Shown here in pieces: positions 41,320 to 50,322 of a stretch of 64,000 bases of DNA. Within the stretch, counting starts at the first letter, position 1. The number at the start of each line of letters is the position of its first letter. The DNA lies in assembly GCA_035533755.1 (NCBI GenBank), contig DATLTC010000030.1, forward strand, positions 59,880-123,879, written 5' to 3'. The notes beneath the pieces were generated by a model. That model saw only the letters and a list, made by a program, of their open reading frames with translations, made no database searches and was not told where the DNA came from. The position numbers and the translations under genes are program-made. This DNA is from Gemmatimonadaceae bacterium. GTDB taxonomy: Bacteria > Gemmatimonadota > Gemmatimonadetes > Gemmatimonadales > Gemmatimonadaceae.

Positions 41320-42165
41320 ATGGCTGAGCAGACGACATTCGAAGCGGCCGCGTACACGGCCCAGGGGACGGCGCGCGAGAAGATCGCGCTCCCCGAGGCG
41401 CTGTTCGACGGCACCGTGAACATGCCGGTGATGCACCAGGCGGTGAAGGCGTTTCTCGCCAACCAGCGCCAGGGCAACGCGTCGACGAAGATCCGCAAGT
41501 ACGTGATCGGCGGCAACCAGAAGCCGTGGAAGCAGAAGGGCACCGGGCGGGCCCGCCAGGGCTCGACGCGCGCCCCGCAGTGGGTGGGCGGCGGCACGGT
41601 GTTCGGACCGATTCCCCGCAGCTACGCCCAGTACGTGCCGCGCCAGGTGCGTGCCCTCGCCCGCAAGAGCGCGTTCAACGCGCGGGCGCGCGAGAACGCG
41701 TTGCTGGTGATCGACCGGTTCGACTACGACGCGCCGAAGACGAGCCGCCTCAAGGCGCTGCTCGACCGGCTGGACGTGACGGATCGCAAGGTGCTGATCC
41801 TCACCGACGGCGTGAAGCCGAACGTCTTCCTGAGCGGGCGCAACCTGCCGACGGTGCACGTGCTGCCGTACGCCGACGTGTCCACGTACCACCTGCTGTG
41901 GTCGGACGTGGTGCTGGTGGAGGCGGGGGCGCTGGGCCAGACGCTGGCGCCGGTGGCCGAGACGGCCGCCGAGCCGCGGGTGAAGACGGCGAAGCCGGCC
42001 GCGAAGGCCAAGCCCGCCAAGGCGGCCAAGGCGCCGGCCAAGAAGGCGGCGGCCAAGAAGGCGCCCGTGAAGGCGAAGCCGGCGGCGAAGAAGGCGGCGG
42101 CGAAGCCCGCGGCGAAGAAGGCCGCGACCAAGAAGCCATCGGCTCCCAAGAAGAAGGGGAAGTAA
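41320..42165 (+). CDS. rplD: 50S ribosomal protein uL4 with Lys/Ala/Pro-rich C-terminal tail
   Basis: 281 residues against 201 in E. coli. The L4 core is present: the extended loop GNASTKIRKYVIGGNQKPWK, KGTGRARQGSTRAPQWVGGG and VFGPIPRSYAQYV. After about residue 210 the sequence becomes a long repetitive tail of AAKAKPAKAAKAPAKK type, similar in composition to histone H1-like proteins, until the end. The tail is in frame and has the same codon style. L4 lines the exit tunnel and in E. coli represses the S10 operon; the tail's role is unknown. Confidence 0.96.
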   Translation: MAEQTTFEAAAYTAQGTAREKIALPEALFDGTVNMPVMHQAVKAFLANQRQGNASTKIRKYVIGGNQKPWKQKGTGRARQGSTRAPQWVGGGTVFGPIPRSYAQYVPRQVRALARKSAFNARARENALLVIDRFDYDAPKTSRLKALLDRLDVTDRKVLILTDGVKPNVFLSGRNLPTVHVLPYADVSTYHLLWSDVVLVEAGALGQTLAPVAETAAEPRVKTAKPAAKAKPAKAAKAPAKKAAAKKAPVKAKPAAKKAAAKPAAKKAATKKPSAPKKKGK

Positions 42166-42168
42166 GCG

Positions 42169-42456
42169 ATGCCGACTACGCATGAGACCATCGTTCGCCC
42201 CGTGATCACGGAGCAGACGTCATCGGCGTTCCAGGAGCGCGGCGAGTACACCTTCGAAGTGCATTCGAAGGCGAGCAAGCCGCAGATCCGGACGGCGATC
42301 GAAAAGTTGTTCGGCGTGAAGGTGACCGGTGTATGGACGTCCAACCAGCGCGGCAAGACTCGCCGCGTCGGGACGACGGCCGGACGCCGCCCGAACTGGA
42401 AAAAAGCGATCGTGAAGCTCCGCGAAGGGGACACGATCGAGATCTTCGAGGGCTGA
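42169..42456 (+). CDS. rplW: 50S ribosomal protein uL23
   Basis: 95 residues. [40 protein letters not shown] and [20 protein letters not shown] are characteristic; the end [20 protein letters not shown] is normal. L23 sits at the exit tunnel and recruits trigger factor and SRP. Spacing to rplB is four bases. Confidence 0.97.
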   Translation: MPTTHETIVRPVITEQTSSAFQERGEYTFEVHSKASKPQIRTAIEKLFGVKVTGVWTSNQRGKTRRVGTTAGRRPNWKKAIVKLREGDTIEIFEG

Positions 42457-42460
42457 CCCG

Positions 42461-43291
42461 ATGGGTATCCGTCAGTTCAAGCCGGTGACGAAGGGCACGC
42501 GGTTCCGCTCGGTTTCCGATTTCTCGGACATCACGCGGACGACGCCCGAGAAGTCGCTGCTCGAGCCGCTCAAGAAGTCGGGTGGGCGCGACAATCACGG
42601 GCACATCTCGATGCGGCGCCGTGGCGGTGGCCACAAGCGCATGTATCGCATCATCGACTTCAAGCGCAACCGGGCCGGGATGCCGGCGGTGGTGCGCGAG
42701 ATCGAGTACGACCCGAACCGTTCGGCGCGCATCGCGCTGGTGGAGTACGGCGACGGCGAGAAGCGCTACATGCTGCACCCCAAGGGGTTGGCGGTGGGCG
42801 ACACGGTGGTCGCCGGGCCGGGCTCCGACATCCGGGTGGGCAATGCGATGCCGTTGGCCGAGGTGCCGCTGGGCACCGCGGTGCACAACATCGAGCTCAA
42901 GATCGGCAAGGGCGGGCAGATCTGCCGGTCGGCGGGAACGTCGGCCCAGGTCGTGGCCAAGGAAGGCGAGTACGTGACCCTGCGGCTGGCCTCCACCGAG
43001 ACGCGGTTGGTGCACGCGCGGTGCATGGCGACGATCGGCGAAGTGGGCAACGCCGAGCACGAGCTGGTGTCGTGGGGCAAGGCGGGCAAGACGCGCTGGA
43101 AGGGACGTCGTCCCAAGGTGCGCGGTGAAGTGATGAACCCGGTGGACCATCCGCACGGTGGCCGCACGCGCGGCGGCCGGAACGTGGTGAGTCCGTGGGG
43201 CAAGCCGGAGGGCGTGAAGACGCGCGACAAGAAGAAGTCGTCGCAGCGGCTGATCGTCCGCGGCCGGAAGCGCGGCAAGGCGACGCAGTAA
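42461..43291 (+). CDS. rplB: 50S ribosomal protein uL2
   Basis: 276 residues. [20 protein letters not shown] at the start, [20 protein letters not shown] and the [16 protein letters not shown] loop containing the peptidyl-transferase-related histidine are present. L2 binds domain IV of 23S rRNA. The canonical HPHGGGEGR reads [10 protein letters not shown] here, a small variation at the glycine loop. Confidence 0.97.
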   Translation: MGIRQFKPVTKGTRFRSVSDFSDITRTTPEKSLLEPLKKSGGRDNHGHISMRRRGGGHKRMYRIIDFKRNRAGMPAVVREIEYDPNRSARIALVEYGDGEKRYMLHPKGLAVGDTVVAGPGSDIRVGNAMPLAEVPLGTAVHNIELKIGKGGQICRSAGTSAQVVAKEGEYVTLRLASTETRLVHARCMATIGEVGNAEHELVSWGKAGKTRWKGRRPKVRGEVMNPVDHPHGGRTRGGRNVVSPWGKPEGVKTRDKKKSSQRLIVRGRKRGKATQ

Positions 43292-43307
43292 CCCGGGGCC
43301 GAGACTA

Positions 43308-43643
43308 ATGGGAAGAAGCGTAAAGAAGGGACCGTTCGTTCAGGAAGCGCTGGCCAAGAAGGTCGATGCCCTGAACGCCAAGAGTGAGAAGCGCGTGATC
43401 AAGACCTGGTCGCGGGCGAGCACGGTGCTGCCGGAATTCGTGGGGCACACGTTCGCGGTGCACAACGGCAACAAGTTCGTGCCGGTGTACGTGACCGAGA
43501 ACATGGTGGGCCACCGGCTGGGCGAGTTCTCGCCGACGCGGTTGTTCCGCGGGCACACCGGGGCGAAGGCGGCCGACAAGAAGGCGCCGGCTCCGGCGGC
43601 GGCGTCCGCACCGGCGGCACCGGCGGCCAAGGGAGGCAAGTAA
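43308..43643 (+). CDS. rpsS: 30S ribosomal protein uS19 with Ala/Pro-rich C-terminal tail
   Basis: 111 residues; typical S19 is about 92. The core ([56 protein letters not shown]) is complete, then a 25-residue tail of Ala, Pro and Lys ([18 protein letters not shown]) ends the protein. uS19 lies in the 30S head with uS13. rplV begins one base after the stop. Confidence 0.97.
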   Translation: MGRSVKKGPFVQEALAKKVDALNAKSEKRVIKTWSRASTVLPEFVGHTFAVHNGNKFVPVYVTENMVGHRLGEFSPTRLFRGHTGAKAADKKAPAPAAASAPAAPAAKGGK

Positions 43644-43644
43644 C

Positions 43645-44007
43645 ATGGCCACTCAGGCGCGGGCGGTGCAGCGGACGGCGCGGCAGTCGCCCTACAAGAT
43701 GCGGCTGGTGATCGACCAGATCCGCGGCAAGAGCGTGAACGAGGCGCTGGGGCTGCTCCAGTTCTCGAAGAAGCACGCGGCGCATCAGATCGGGAAGGTG
43801 TTGCGCTCGGCGGTGGCGAACGCGGAGCAGGCGGCGCGGGCGGCAGGGACGTCGCTCGACGTGGACACGCTCGTGATCACGCGGGCGGTGATCAACGAGG
43901 GGCCGAAGCTCAAGCGGTTCATGCCGGCGGCGATGGGGCGGGCCACTCCAATTCAGAAGCGCACCAGCCACGTGGAAATCGTGGTGGGCGAGAGGGAAGG
44001 TCGCTAA
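43645..44007 (+). CDS. rplV: 50S ribosomal protein uL22
   Basis: 120 residues. [40 protein letters not shown] and the tunnel loop [20 protein letters not shown] are conserved; [11 protein letters not shown] ends the protein. L22 contacts all 23S domains and lines the exit tunnel. Its stop overlaps the rpsC start by one base (TAATG). Confidence 0.97.
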   Translation: MATQARAVQRTARQSPYKMRLVIDQIRGKSVNEALGLLQFSKKHAAHQIGKVLRSAVANAEQAARAAGTSLDVDTLVITRAVINEGPKLKRFMPAAMGRATPIQKRTSHVEIVVGEREGR

Positions 44008-44666
44008 TGGGACAGAAAACACATCCGATCGGCTTTCGCCTCGGCATCTCCAAGCAGTGGCGGTCGCGCTACTACGCGGGTCGCGAGTTGCCGGCGTTGC
44101 TGCGTGAAGACGAGCTGCTGCGCAAGTATCTCAAGGCGCGCCTCGGGCACGCGGCGATCGCCGATATCGTGATCGAGCGCAAGCCGGGCAAGGTCGTGGT
44201 GACGTTGCACACGGGCCGTCCCGGCGTGGTGATCGGGAAGAAGGGCGCCGAGGTGGACAAGCTGCGCGACGAGCTGGCGCACCTGACGGGCAAGGAAGTG
44301 GGGATCAACGTCGAGGAGATCAAGCGGCCCGAGCTCGAGGCGCAGCTGGTAGCGGACAACATCGCCAGTCAGTTGGCGCAGCGCATCTCGTTCCGGCGCG
44401 CCATGAAGCGGGCCGTGCAGAGCGCGATGCGGATGGGGGCGCTGGGGATCAAGATCAAGTGCGGCGGCCGGCTCGGCGGCGCGGAGATCGCGCGGGTCGA
44501 GGGGTATCACGAAGGGCGGGTGCCGTTGCATACGCTGCGCGCGGACATCGACTACGCGACGTCGACCGCGAAGACCACCTTCGGCACGATCGGGGTGAAG
44601 GTGTGGATCTTCAAGGGCGAGATCGTGGAAGACCGTCGTGGCACCACCTACTCCTCCGGCATGTAA
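44007..44666 (+). CDS. rpsC: 30S ribosomal protein uS3
   Basis: 219 residues. [40 protein letters not shown] (KH domain) and [20 protein letters not shown] with [20 protein letters not shown] are standard. uS3 is at the mRNA entry channel and acts in unwinding. Ends 15 bases before rplP with a GGAGG Shine-Dalgarno near 44668. Confidence 0.97.
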   Translation: MGQKTHPIGFRLGISKQWRSRYYAGRELPALLREDELLRKYLKARLGHAAIADIVIERKPGKVVVTLHTGRPGVVIGKKGAEVDKLRDELAHLTGKEVGINVEEIKRPELEAQLVADNIASQLAQRISFRRAMKRAVQSAMRMGALGIKIKCGGRLGGAEIARVEGYHEGRVPLHTLRADIDYATSTAKTTFGTIGVKVWIFKGEIVEDRRGTTYSSGM

Positions 44667-44681
44667 AGGAGGCGACGACTA

Positions 44682-45110
44682 ATGCTGAGTCCGAAGCGCG
44701 TAAAATTCCGCAAGATGTTCAAGGGCCGCACCAAGGGGCTGGCCCAGCGTGGGAGCACGGTGGCGTTTGGAACCTACGGGCTCCAGGCGCTGGAGCCGGG
44801 CTGGATCACCAATCGGCAGATCGAGGCCGCCCGTGTGGCGCTCACGCGGCACATCAAGCGTGGCGGCAAGGTGTGGATCCGGATCTTCCCGGACAAGCCG
44901 ATCACCAAGAAGCCGGCCGAGACCCGCATGGGCAAGGGCAAGGGGTCGCCGGAATCGTGGGTGGCGGTGGTGAAGCCGGGCCGGGTGATGTTCGAGTTGG
45001 AGGGCATCTCGCCGGACATCGCGCAGAAGGCGATGGCGCTGGCCGCGGCGAAGATGCCGATCAGGACGAAGTTCGTGATCCGCGAGGAGGCGCATACCGA
45101 TGCAAGCTGA
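44682..45110 (+). CDS. rplP: 50S ribosomal protein uL16
   Basis: 142 residues. [40 protein letters not shown] and [20 protein letters not shown] are hallmark L16 sequences. L16 supports A-site tRNA accommodation. rpmC begins 11 bases before its stop, an overlap of reading frames. Confidence 0.97.
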   Translation: MLSPKRVKFRKMFKGRTKGLAQRGSTVAFGTYGLQALEPGWITNRQIEAARVALTRHIKRGGKVWIRIFPDKPITKKPAETRMGKGKGSPESWVAVVKPGRVMFELEGISPDIAQKAMALAAAKMPIRTKFVIREEAHTDAS

Positions 45111-45303
45111 TGAGATTCGCGAGCTGACGCCGGAGGACATGACGGCGCGGATCGCCGCCCTCGAGGAGGAGCGGTTTCGCCTCAAGTTCCGGAGTGCATC
45201 GGAGTCCCTGGAGGAACCCCTCCGGCTTCGCGCAATCCGGCGAGACATTGCGCGGCTCAAGACTATCCTGCGTGAACGGCGGCAGCCTGATGCTGCGCGC
45301 TAG
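45100..45303 (+). CDS. rpmC: 50S ribosomal protein uL29
   Basis: 67 residues. The pattern [40 protein letters not shown] and [15 protein letters not shown] is the two-helix L29 fold. It begins inside the rplP end (11-base overlap), which ties their translation. The protein lies near the exit tunnel. Confidence 0.96.
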   Translation: MQADEIRELTPEDMTARIAALEEERFRLKFRSASESLEEPLRLRAIRRDIARLKTILRERRQPDAAR

Positions 45304-45321
45304 TGGGGAGCGACCAACGGA

Positions 45322-45612
45322 ATGGCTGACATGACGAATCCCAATACCGCCGCGAGGATCGTGCGCGCGTCCCGAAAGACGCGCGTGGGCCTGGTGGTGA
45401 GCGACAAGATGCAGAAGACGGTGGTCGTCGCGCTCGAGCGCCGCGTGGCCCACCCCGTCTACGGCAAGATGGTAACGCGCACCACGAACGTGAAGGCTCA
45501 CGACGAGGAGAACTCGGCGAAGCTGGGCGACACGGTGCGTATCATGGAGACCCGGCCCTTGTCAAAGGACAAGCGGTGGCGTGTGGTCGAGATCGTCGAG
45601 CGCGCGCGCTAA
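45322..45612 (+). CDS. rpsQ: 30S ribosomal protein uS17
   Basis: 96 residues. [40 protein letters not shown] and [20 protein letters not shown] are conserved. There is an N-terminal extension of about 15 residues before the core ([16 protein letters not shown]). uS17 binds 16S rRNA in the 30S body. Confidence 0.96.
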   Translation: MADMTNPNTAARIVRASRKTRVGLVVSDKMQKTVVVALERRVAHPVYGKMVTRTTNVKAHDEENSAKLGDTVRIMETRPLSKDKRWRVVEIVERAR

Positions 45613-45624
45613 GAGGATCGGGCA

Positions 45625-45993
45625 ATGATTCAACAGGAATCCATGGTCCGGGTCGCGGATAACTCGGGGGCCAAGCGGGCCCTCGTGATCCGCGTCCTGG
45701 GCGGCACGCGCCGGCGATACGCCGGCCTGGGCGACGTCGTGATCGTCGCCGTGAAGGACGCGTTGCCGAACGGCACGGTGAAGAAGGCGGAGGTGGCGCG
45801 CGCGGTCGTGGTGCGTACCGTCAAGGAGACGCGGCGCAAGGACGGCAGCTACATCCGCTTCGACGAGAACGCGGTCGTGATCATCAACGACCAGGGCGAA
45901 CCGCGGGCCACCCGCATCTTCGGTCCCGTGGCGCGCGAGCTGCGCGAGAAGCGGTACATGAAGATCGTGTCGCTCGCGCCGGAGGTCTTGTAA
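45625..45993 (+). CDS. rplN: 50S ribosomal protein uL14
   Basis: 122 residues, standard. [40 protein letters not shown] and [20 protein letters not shown] mark the family. uL14 is at the subunit interface, the binding site for RsfS. rplX starts one base after its stop. Confidence 0.98.
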   Translation: MIQQESMVRVADNSGAKRALVIRVLGGTRRRYAGLGDVVIVAVKDALPNGTVKKAEVARAVVVRTVKETRRKDGSYIRFDENAVVIINDQGEPRATRIFGPVARELREKRYMKIVSLAPEVL

Positions 45994-45994
45994 C

Positions 45995-46402
45995 ATGCGC
46001 CACAACCAGTATCGGAAGACGGACCGGCCGCGCGCGGTGAACCGCAAGCGGCACGCCGACAACCGCGAGCGCTCGCCGATCGGCGTCGTCAAGGGCGACA
46101 CCGTGCAGGTGGTGCGCGGCGACGACAAGGGCAAGGAAGGCAAGGTGCTCCGCGTGTACCCCAAGACGGGGCGCGTGCTGATCGAGGGCATCAACATCGT
46201 GAAGCGTCACCGGCGGGCCCGGAACGCCGACGAGCAGAGCGGCATCGTGGAGATCTCGGCGCCGGTTCACGCGTCGAACGTCATGCTCCTCGATCCCAAG
46301 TCGGGCGATCCGACGCGGACGCGGGTGCGCGTGGACGACGACGGCACCAAGGAACGCATCAGCGTGAAGAGCGGGGATGCCATTCCACATCCGAAGCGCT
46401 GA
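45995..46402 (+). CDS. rplX: 50S ribosomal protein uL24
   Basis: 135 residues against 104 in E. coli. The KOW core ([40 protein letters not shown]) is intact, followed by [20 protein letters not shown] and SNVMLLDP. An N-terminal basic extension of about 28 residues ([20 protein letters not shown]) precedes it. L24 is the assembly initiator of the 50S subunit. Confidence 0.95.
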   Translation: MRHNQYRKTDRPRAVNRKRHADNRERSPIGVVKGDTVQVVRGDDKGKEGKVLRVYPKTGRVLIEGINIVKRHRRARNADEQSGIVEISAPVHASNVMLLDPKSGDPTRTRVRVDDDGTKERISVKSGDAIPHPKR

Positions 46403-46418
46403 GCGAGGACGATAGACC

Positions 46419-47084
46419 ATGGCAACCAAGGAAAAGCAGGCGAAGAGCGGCAAGAAGGGCGGCGGGCGCGAGGCCAAGGCGCGCGTGGCCCACGCGGGCG
46501 CCGGACTGCCGGTGCCGCCGCCGCGGCTTCGCATCTATTATCGGGACACCGTGCGGCCCAAGCTGATGGCGCAGTTCGGATTCACCAATCCGCATCAGGT
46601 GCCCACGCTCACCAAGATCGTGCTCAACGTCGGCCTGGGCGAGGCGATCAAGCAGCCCAAGGCGCTCGACGTGGTGGTGGACGAACTGGCGACGATCACC
46701 GGGCAGCTGCCGGTGCGCAAGCGCGCCAAGAAGTCGATCGCCAACTTCGGGCTGCGGCAGGGCCAGGAGATCGGGGCGGCGGTGACGCTGCGCGGCGCGC
46801 GCATGTGGGAATTCCTCGACCGGTTCGTCTCGGTGGCGATCCCGCGCGTGCGCGACTTCCGTGGCCTCACCACGCGGTCGTTCGACGGGCGCGGCAACTA
46901 CTCGCTGGGCGTCAAGGAGCAGATGATCTTCCCGGAGATCAACTACGACGACGTCGAGCAGATCCACGGCATGGACATCACGTTCGTGACCACCGCCGGG
47001 CGCGACGACCATGCGCTGGGCCTCCTGAAAGAACTGGGCATGCCCTTCAAGGGCGAAGACAAGAAGGGCGGGCGCCTGCTCTAG
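46419..47084 (+). CDS. rplE: 50S ribosomal protein uL5 with basic N-terminal extension
   Basis: 221 residues against about 179. The L5 core starts near residue 40: RLRIYYRDTVRPKLMAQFGF, then PTLTKIVLNVGLGEAIKQPK, ITGQLPVRKRAKKSIANFGL and GRGNYSLGVKEQMIFPEINY. The first ~37 residues are Lys/Gly/Arg rich (KEKQAKSGKKGGGREAKA), which is not usual. uL5 binds 5S rRNA in the central protuberance. Confidence 0.97.
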   Translation: MATKEKQAKSGKKGGGREAKARVAHAGAGLPVPPPRLRIYYRDTVRPKLMAQFGFTNPHQVPTLTKIVLNVGLGEAIKQPKALDVVVDELATITGQLPVRKRAKKSIANFGLRQGQEIGAAVTLRGARMWEFLDRFVSVAIPRVRDFRGLTTRSFDGRGNYSLGVKEQMIFPEINYDDVEQIHGMDITFVTTAGRDDHALGLLKELGMPFKGEDKKGGRLL

Positions 47085-47111
47085 GCGCCGTCCAAACCTG
47101 GAGAGATTGCG

Positions 47112-47297
47112 ATGGCTCGAAAGGCCATGATCGAGAAGAGCAAGCGGAAGCCGAAGTTCGCGGTGCGGCAGCACAATCGCTGCGGGCGCTGCGGCCGGTC
47201 GCGGGCGTTCCTGCGGCGGTTCGGCCTGTGCCGTATCTGCTTCCGCGAGCTGGCGCTGAACGGGATGATCCCGGGCGTGCGGAAGGCGAGCTGGTAG
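47112..47297 (+). CDS. rpsN: 30S ribosomal protein uS14, zinc-binding type Z
   Basis: 61 residues with two CxxC knuckles (CGRCGR and CRICFREL) as in the short zinc form. [20 protein letters not shown] and [20 protein letters not shown] are typical. It ends with TAG at 47295-47297, inside the first 8-base unit of an inverted repeat array. uS14 is a late-assembly protein of the 30S head. Confidence 0.97.
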   Translation: MARKAMIEKSKRKPKFAVRQHNRCGRCGRSRAFLRRFGLCRICFRELALNGMIPGVRKASW

Positions 47298-47389
47298 GAC
47301 GATGGGACCGTAGGACCGTAGGACGGTAGGACGGGAACACCGCAAACGCAGTCTACCGTCCAACCGTCACTCAGTCCTACCGTCCTACC
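47293..47389 (+). repeat. Second inverted array of 8-base units, after rpsN
   Basis: Five 8-base units begin at the rpsN stop: GGTAGGAC (47293), GATGGGAC (47301), CGTAGGAC (47309), CGTAGGAC (47317) and GGTAGGAC (47325). After an 18-base middle come inverse units GTCTACC (47351), GTCCAACC (47358), GTCACTCA (47366), GTCCTACC (47374) and GTCCTACC (47382). It lies before rpsH in the spc-type operon with about 80 bases of gene-free sequence afterwards. The match to the tuf element is evident in unit, spacing and location at a stop codon. Confidence 0.85.
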
Positions 47390-47472
47390 GTTATGGTTGT
47401 TGCTGCAACGTTCACATTTCAATTTCCGCACGTCCGCGCGAGTGGATACGACGGAAGAACAGGACGAACACC

Positions 47473-47871
47473 ATGAGCATGACTGATCCGATCGCCGACA
47501 TGCTGACGCGGATCCGCAACGCCTGCGGATCGAAGCACCGCCGCGTCGATATGCCGGTATCCAAGATGAAGACCGAGGTCGCGCGGATCCTGAAGGAGGA
47601 GAACTTCATTCAGGATTACCAGACGATCGAGACCGAGGACGGCAAGAAGCTGCTGCGCGTGCGGTTGAAATACGCGGGCGGCCAATCCGTGATCCGCAAT
47701 CTCCAGCGCGTGTCCACGCCCGGCCTCCGCCGGTACGTGGGCGTGACGGAGATCCCGCGGGTGCGCAACGGGCTGGGCGTTGCCATCCTCTCCACTTCGC
47801 AGGGGCTGATGTCCGACCGCCAGGCGCGCGCCAAGCGCACCGGCGGCGAGCTCCTCGCTTTCGTCTGGTAG
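47473..47871 (+). CDS. rpsH: 30S ribosomal protein uS8
   Basis: 132 residues. [40 protein letters not shown] and [20 protein letters not shown] are the standard S8 pattern. uS8 is the primary regulator of the spc operon in E. coli; a regulatory site was not identified here. The 175-base gap before it contains the repeat array and an 80-base AT-richer stretch. Confidence 0.97.
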   Translation: MSMTDPIADMLTRIRNACGSKHRRVDMPVSKMKTEVARILKEENFIQDYQTIETEDGKKLLRVRLKYAGGQSVIRNLQRVSTPGLRRYVGVTEIPRVRNGLGVAILSTSQGLMSDRQARAKRTGGELLAFVW

Positions 47872-47879
47872 GGGGCACC

Positions 47880-48419
47880 ATGTCGCGTATCGGAAGACTG
47901 CCGATCCCGGTGCCCAAGGGCGTCACCGTGACGCTCAACGGCTCGTCGGTTCAGGTCAAGGGACCCAAGGGCGAGCTGTCGCGCACGCTGCACCGGGACA
48001 TCGGCATCACGTTGGAAGGGGATGTGCTCAAGGTCACCCGCCCGTCGGACGAGGAGCGCCACAAGGCGCTGCACGGCCTGTCGCGGACGCTGGTGTTCAA
48101 CATGGTCGAGGGCGTGACCAAGGGCTATCAGAAGCAGCTCGAGATCACGGGCGTCGGCTACAAGGCCGAAGTGCGCCCGTACGGCCTGCAGCTGGCGCTC
48201 GGATTCTCGCACCAGATCGAGTACAAGGCTCCCAAGGGCATCAAGCTCACCGCGCCGCAGCCCACGCAGATCCTGATCGACGGCGCGGACAAGGAGATCG
48301 TGGGCCAGGTGGCGGCGGAACTGCGCAACCTGCGTCCCCCCGAGCCCTACAAGGGCAAGGGCATCAAGTACGCGGGCGAACAGGTTCGGCGGAAGGCCGG
48401 CAAGGCGGGAGGCAAGTAA
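47880..48419 (+). CDS. rplF: 50S ribosomal protein uL6
   Basis: 179 residues, standard. [38 protein letters not shown] and [20 protein letters not shown] are conserved; [20 protein letters not shown] ends the fold. L6 lies near the sarcin-ricin loop. Its stop overlaps the rplR start by one base (TAATG). Confidence 0.98.
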   Translation: MSRIGRLPIPVPKGVTVTLNGSSVQVKGPKGELSRTLHRDIGITLEGDVLKVTRPSDEERHKALHGLSRTLVFNMVEGVTKGYQKQLEITGVGYKAEVRPYGLQLALGFSHQIEYKAPKGIKLTAPQPTQILIDGADKEIVGQVAAELRNLRPPEPYKGKGIKYAGEQVRRKAGKAGGK

Positions 48420-48772
48420 TGGCAATCATTCCAAAGACGCGCTCCGAGAAGCGCGTCCGCCGGCACCTTCGGGTCCGCAAGACGGTCACGGGCACGGCCG
48501 AGCGGCCGCGGCTCGTGGTGTTCCGCTCGCTCAAGCACATCTATGCGCAGCTCGTGGACGATGCGTCCAACCGCACGCTGGTCACGGTGACCAGCCAGGC
48601 GGTGAGCGAGGGCAAGAAGTCCGAGCGGTCGGCGGCGGTCGGCAAGACGATCGCCGAGAAGGCGAAAGCGGCGGGAATCACGCGCGTGGTCTTCGACCGC
48701 GCCGGATACAAGTACCACGGCCGCGTGAAAGCGGTGGCCGACGGCGCCCGCGAGGGCGGTCTGGAGTTTTAA
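48419..48772 (+). CDS. rplR: 50S ribosomal protein uL18
   Basis: 117 residues. [40 protein letters not shown] and [20 protein letters not shown] are standard. uL18 binds 5S rRNA with uL5. rpsE starts one base after the stop. Confidence 0.97.
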   Translation: MAIIPKTRSEKRVRRHLRVRKTVTGTAERPRLVVFRSLKHIYAQLVDDASNRTLVTVTSQAVSEGKKSERSAAVGKTIAEKAKAAGITRVVFDRAGYKYHGRVKAVADGAREGGLEF

Positions 48773-48773
48773 C

Positions 48774-49598
48774 ATGGAACAGAATCAGAGTCCCGAGACG
48801 AATACCCAGCCGGGCCAGTCGAGTCCGGCCCCGCGCCGCGGCGGTGGCGGCGGTGGCGGCGGTGGTGGCGGCGGCGGCGGTCGTGGCCGTGGCGGCCCGG
48901 GCGGCGGTGGTGGCCCCGGTGGACGCGGTGGGCCCGGCGGCGGCGGCGGTGGTCGCGGACGCGGCGGCCCTGGCGGCGGCGCGCGTGGACCCGGCGGTGG
49001 CCGCGGTCCCGGCGGCAATCGTGAAGGTGGTGGTCGCGATGCGCGGGGCGGCGGTCGTGGCGGCGATGCCCGCGGCGACCGCGGCGAGGGCAGCGATCTC
49101 ATCGAGAACGTGATCGCGATCAATCGCGTGGCCAAGGTCGTGAAGGGCGGCCGGCGGTTCTCGTTCAACGCGCTGGTCGCGGTGGGCGATGGACAGGGCA
49201 AGGTCGGCTTCGCGTCGGGCAAGGCCAACGAAGTCTCCGAGGCCGTGCGCAAGGCCGTCGAGGCGGCGCGCCGGAACATGGTGCAGATTCCGCTCACGGG
49301 AGCGACGATTCCGCATGCGGTGACGGGTCACTTCGGTGCCGGCCGCGTGTTGATGAAGCCGGCCGCGCCCGGTGCCGGCGTGATCGCCGGTGGCGCCGTG
49401 CGCGCGGTCATGGAGTGCGCGGGCGTGTCCGACATTCTCACGAAGAGCCTCGGCTCGACGAATCCGCACAACATGGTGCGGGCGGCGATGGACGGGCTGC
49501 AGCATCTGACGACCGTGGAACAGATCGCGCGCGAGCGCGGTGTGGAGCCGGCGAGCCTCGGGTACCGTTCGCGGGCCCGGATGAAGGAGGCCGTCTAA
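48774..49598 (+). CDS. rpsE: 30S ribosomal protein uS5 with long RGG/Gly-rich N-terminal extension
   Basis: 274 residues; E. coli uS5 is 167. The core starts near residue 108 ([20 protein letters not shown]) and continues normally with [20 protein letters not shown] and [20 protein letters not shown]. The first ~107 residues hold an acidic/polar start ([16 protein letters not shown]), a run of 14 glycines at residues 23-36, and then [19 protein letters not shown] and similar repeats. The composition resembles eukaryotic RGG-box RNA-binding domains. The frame is open and continuous, and the ATG begins one base after rplR. No alternative ATG or other clear start allows exclusion of the extension. 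uS5 lies at the mRNA entry channel. Confidence 0.93.
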   Translation: MEQNQSPETNTQPGQSSPAPRRGGGGGGGGGGGGGGRGRGGPGGGGGPGGRGGPGGGGGGRGRGGPGGGARGPGGGRGPGGNREGGGRDARGGGRGGDARGDRGEGSDLIENVIAINRVAKVVKGGRRFSFNALVAVGDGQGKVGFASGKANEVSEAVRKAVEAARRNMVQIPLTGATIPHAVTGHFGAGRVLMKPAAPGAGVIAGGAVRAVMECAGVSDILTKSLGSTNPHNMVRAAMDGLQHLTTVEQIARERGVEPASLGYRSRARMKEAV

Positions 49599-49849
49599 TG
49601 CCGCGGACGTTCGTGTGGCACCCCACCAAGGGGCCGAAGCACACTGCGAAGAACGACATGACGAAGGGGAAGGTGCGCATCCGCCAGGTGCGGAGCGAGA
49701 TCGGCCATTCCTGGCGCATGCGCCTGACGCTCGAAGCACTCGGGCTCAAGCACCACCAGGATGCCGTCGTGCACCAGGATTCCCCGTCGCTGCGCGGTCA
49801 AATCAAGAAGGTGCGTCATCTCATCGAAGTGACGCCGGTGGAGGGGTGA
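49598..49849 (+). CDS. rpmD: 50S ribosomal protein uL30, extended
   Basis: The ATG overlaps the rpsE stop (TAATG) and gives 83 residues; the normal size is about 60. The core from residue 23 ([20 protein letters not shown], then [20 protein letters not shown]) and the end [16 protein letters not shown] match L30. The first 22 residues ([20 protein letters not shown]) are an extra N-terminal segment. Confidence 0.93.
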   Translation: MPRTFVWHPTKGPKHTAKNDMTKGKVRIRQVRSEIGHSWRMRLTLEALGLKHHQDAVVHQDSPSLRGQIKKVRHLIEVTPVEG

Positions 49850-49853
49850 TCAG

Positions 49854-50321
49854 GTGAGCAACTCGGAAAAGATCGGCCTGCACAATCTGGCGGGCGCACC
49901 GGCCGCGCATCGGGACCGCAAGCGGCTGGGCCGCGGTCCGGGCTCGGGCACGGGCAAGACATCGGGCAAGGGCCACAAGGGCATGAAGGCGCGCGCCGGC
50001 CATCACGGCCCGGGCGGCGGCAAGCCGCAGTTCGAGGGCGGCCAGATGCCGCTCACGCGGCGCCTGCCCAAGCGCGGGTTCACCAATCCGTTCCGCGTCG
50101 AGTCGCAGATCGTGCGGCTGAACGACCTGGCGCAGCTGCCGGCGGGCACCGAGATCACCACCGAGACGCTCGTCGTCGCCGGTCTGATCCGGGCCAAGAA
50201 GGGCCCCGGCAAGATCCTGGCGAATGGCGAGATCACGCAGGCGGTGACGGTGCGCGGACTCAAGGTCAGCGCCGGCGCCCGCGAAAAGATTGTCGCGGCC
50301 GGGGGCCGCGTCGAGGAGTAA
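49854..50321 (+). CDS. rplO: 50S ribosomal protein uL15
   Basis: 155 residues from GTG 49854. The Gly-rich N-terminus [20 protein letters not shown], then [20 protein letters not shown] and [20 protein letters not shown] are typical L15. The GTG start is four bases after the rpmD stop. L15 is a late 50S assembly protein. Confidence 0.96.
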   Translation: MSNSEKIGLHNLAGAPAAHRDRKRLGRGPGSGTGKTSGKGHKGMKARAGHHGPGGGKPQFEGGQMPLTRRLPKRGFTNPFRVESQIVRLNDLAQLPAGTEITTETLVVAGLIRAKKGPGKILANGEITQAVTVRGLKVSAGAREKIVAAGGRVEE

Positions 50322-50322
50322 C

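Noticed and set aside
48840..49080. Assembly artefact in the glycine-rich part of rpsE
   Set aside because: Codons vary (GGC, GGT, CGT, CGC) and the frame stays open through the core, so it is more likely a real extension; long G/C runs still justify checking raw reads.
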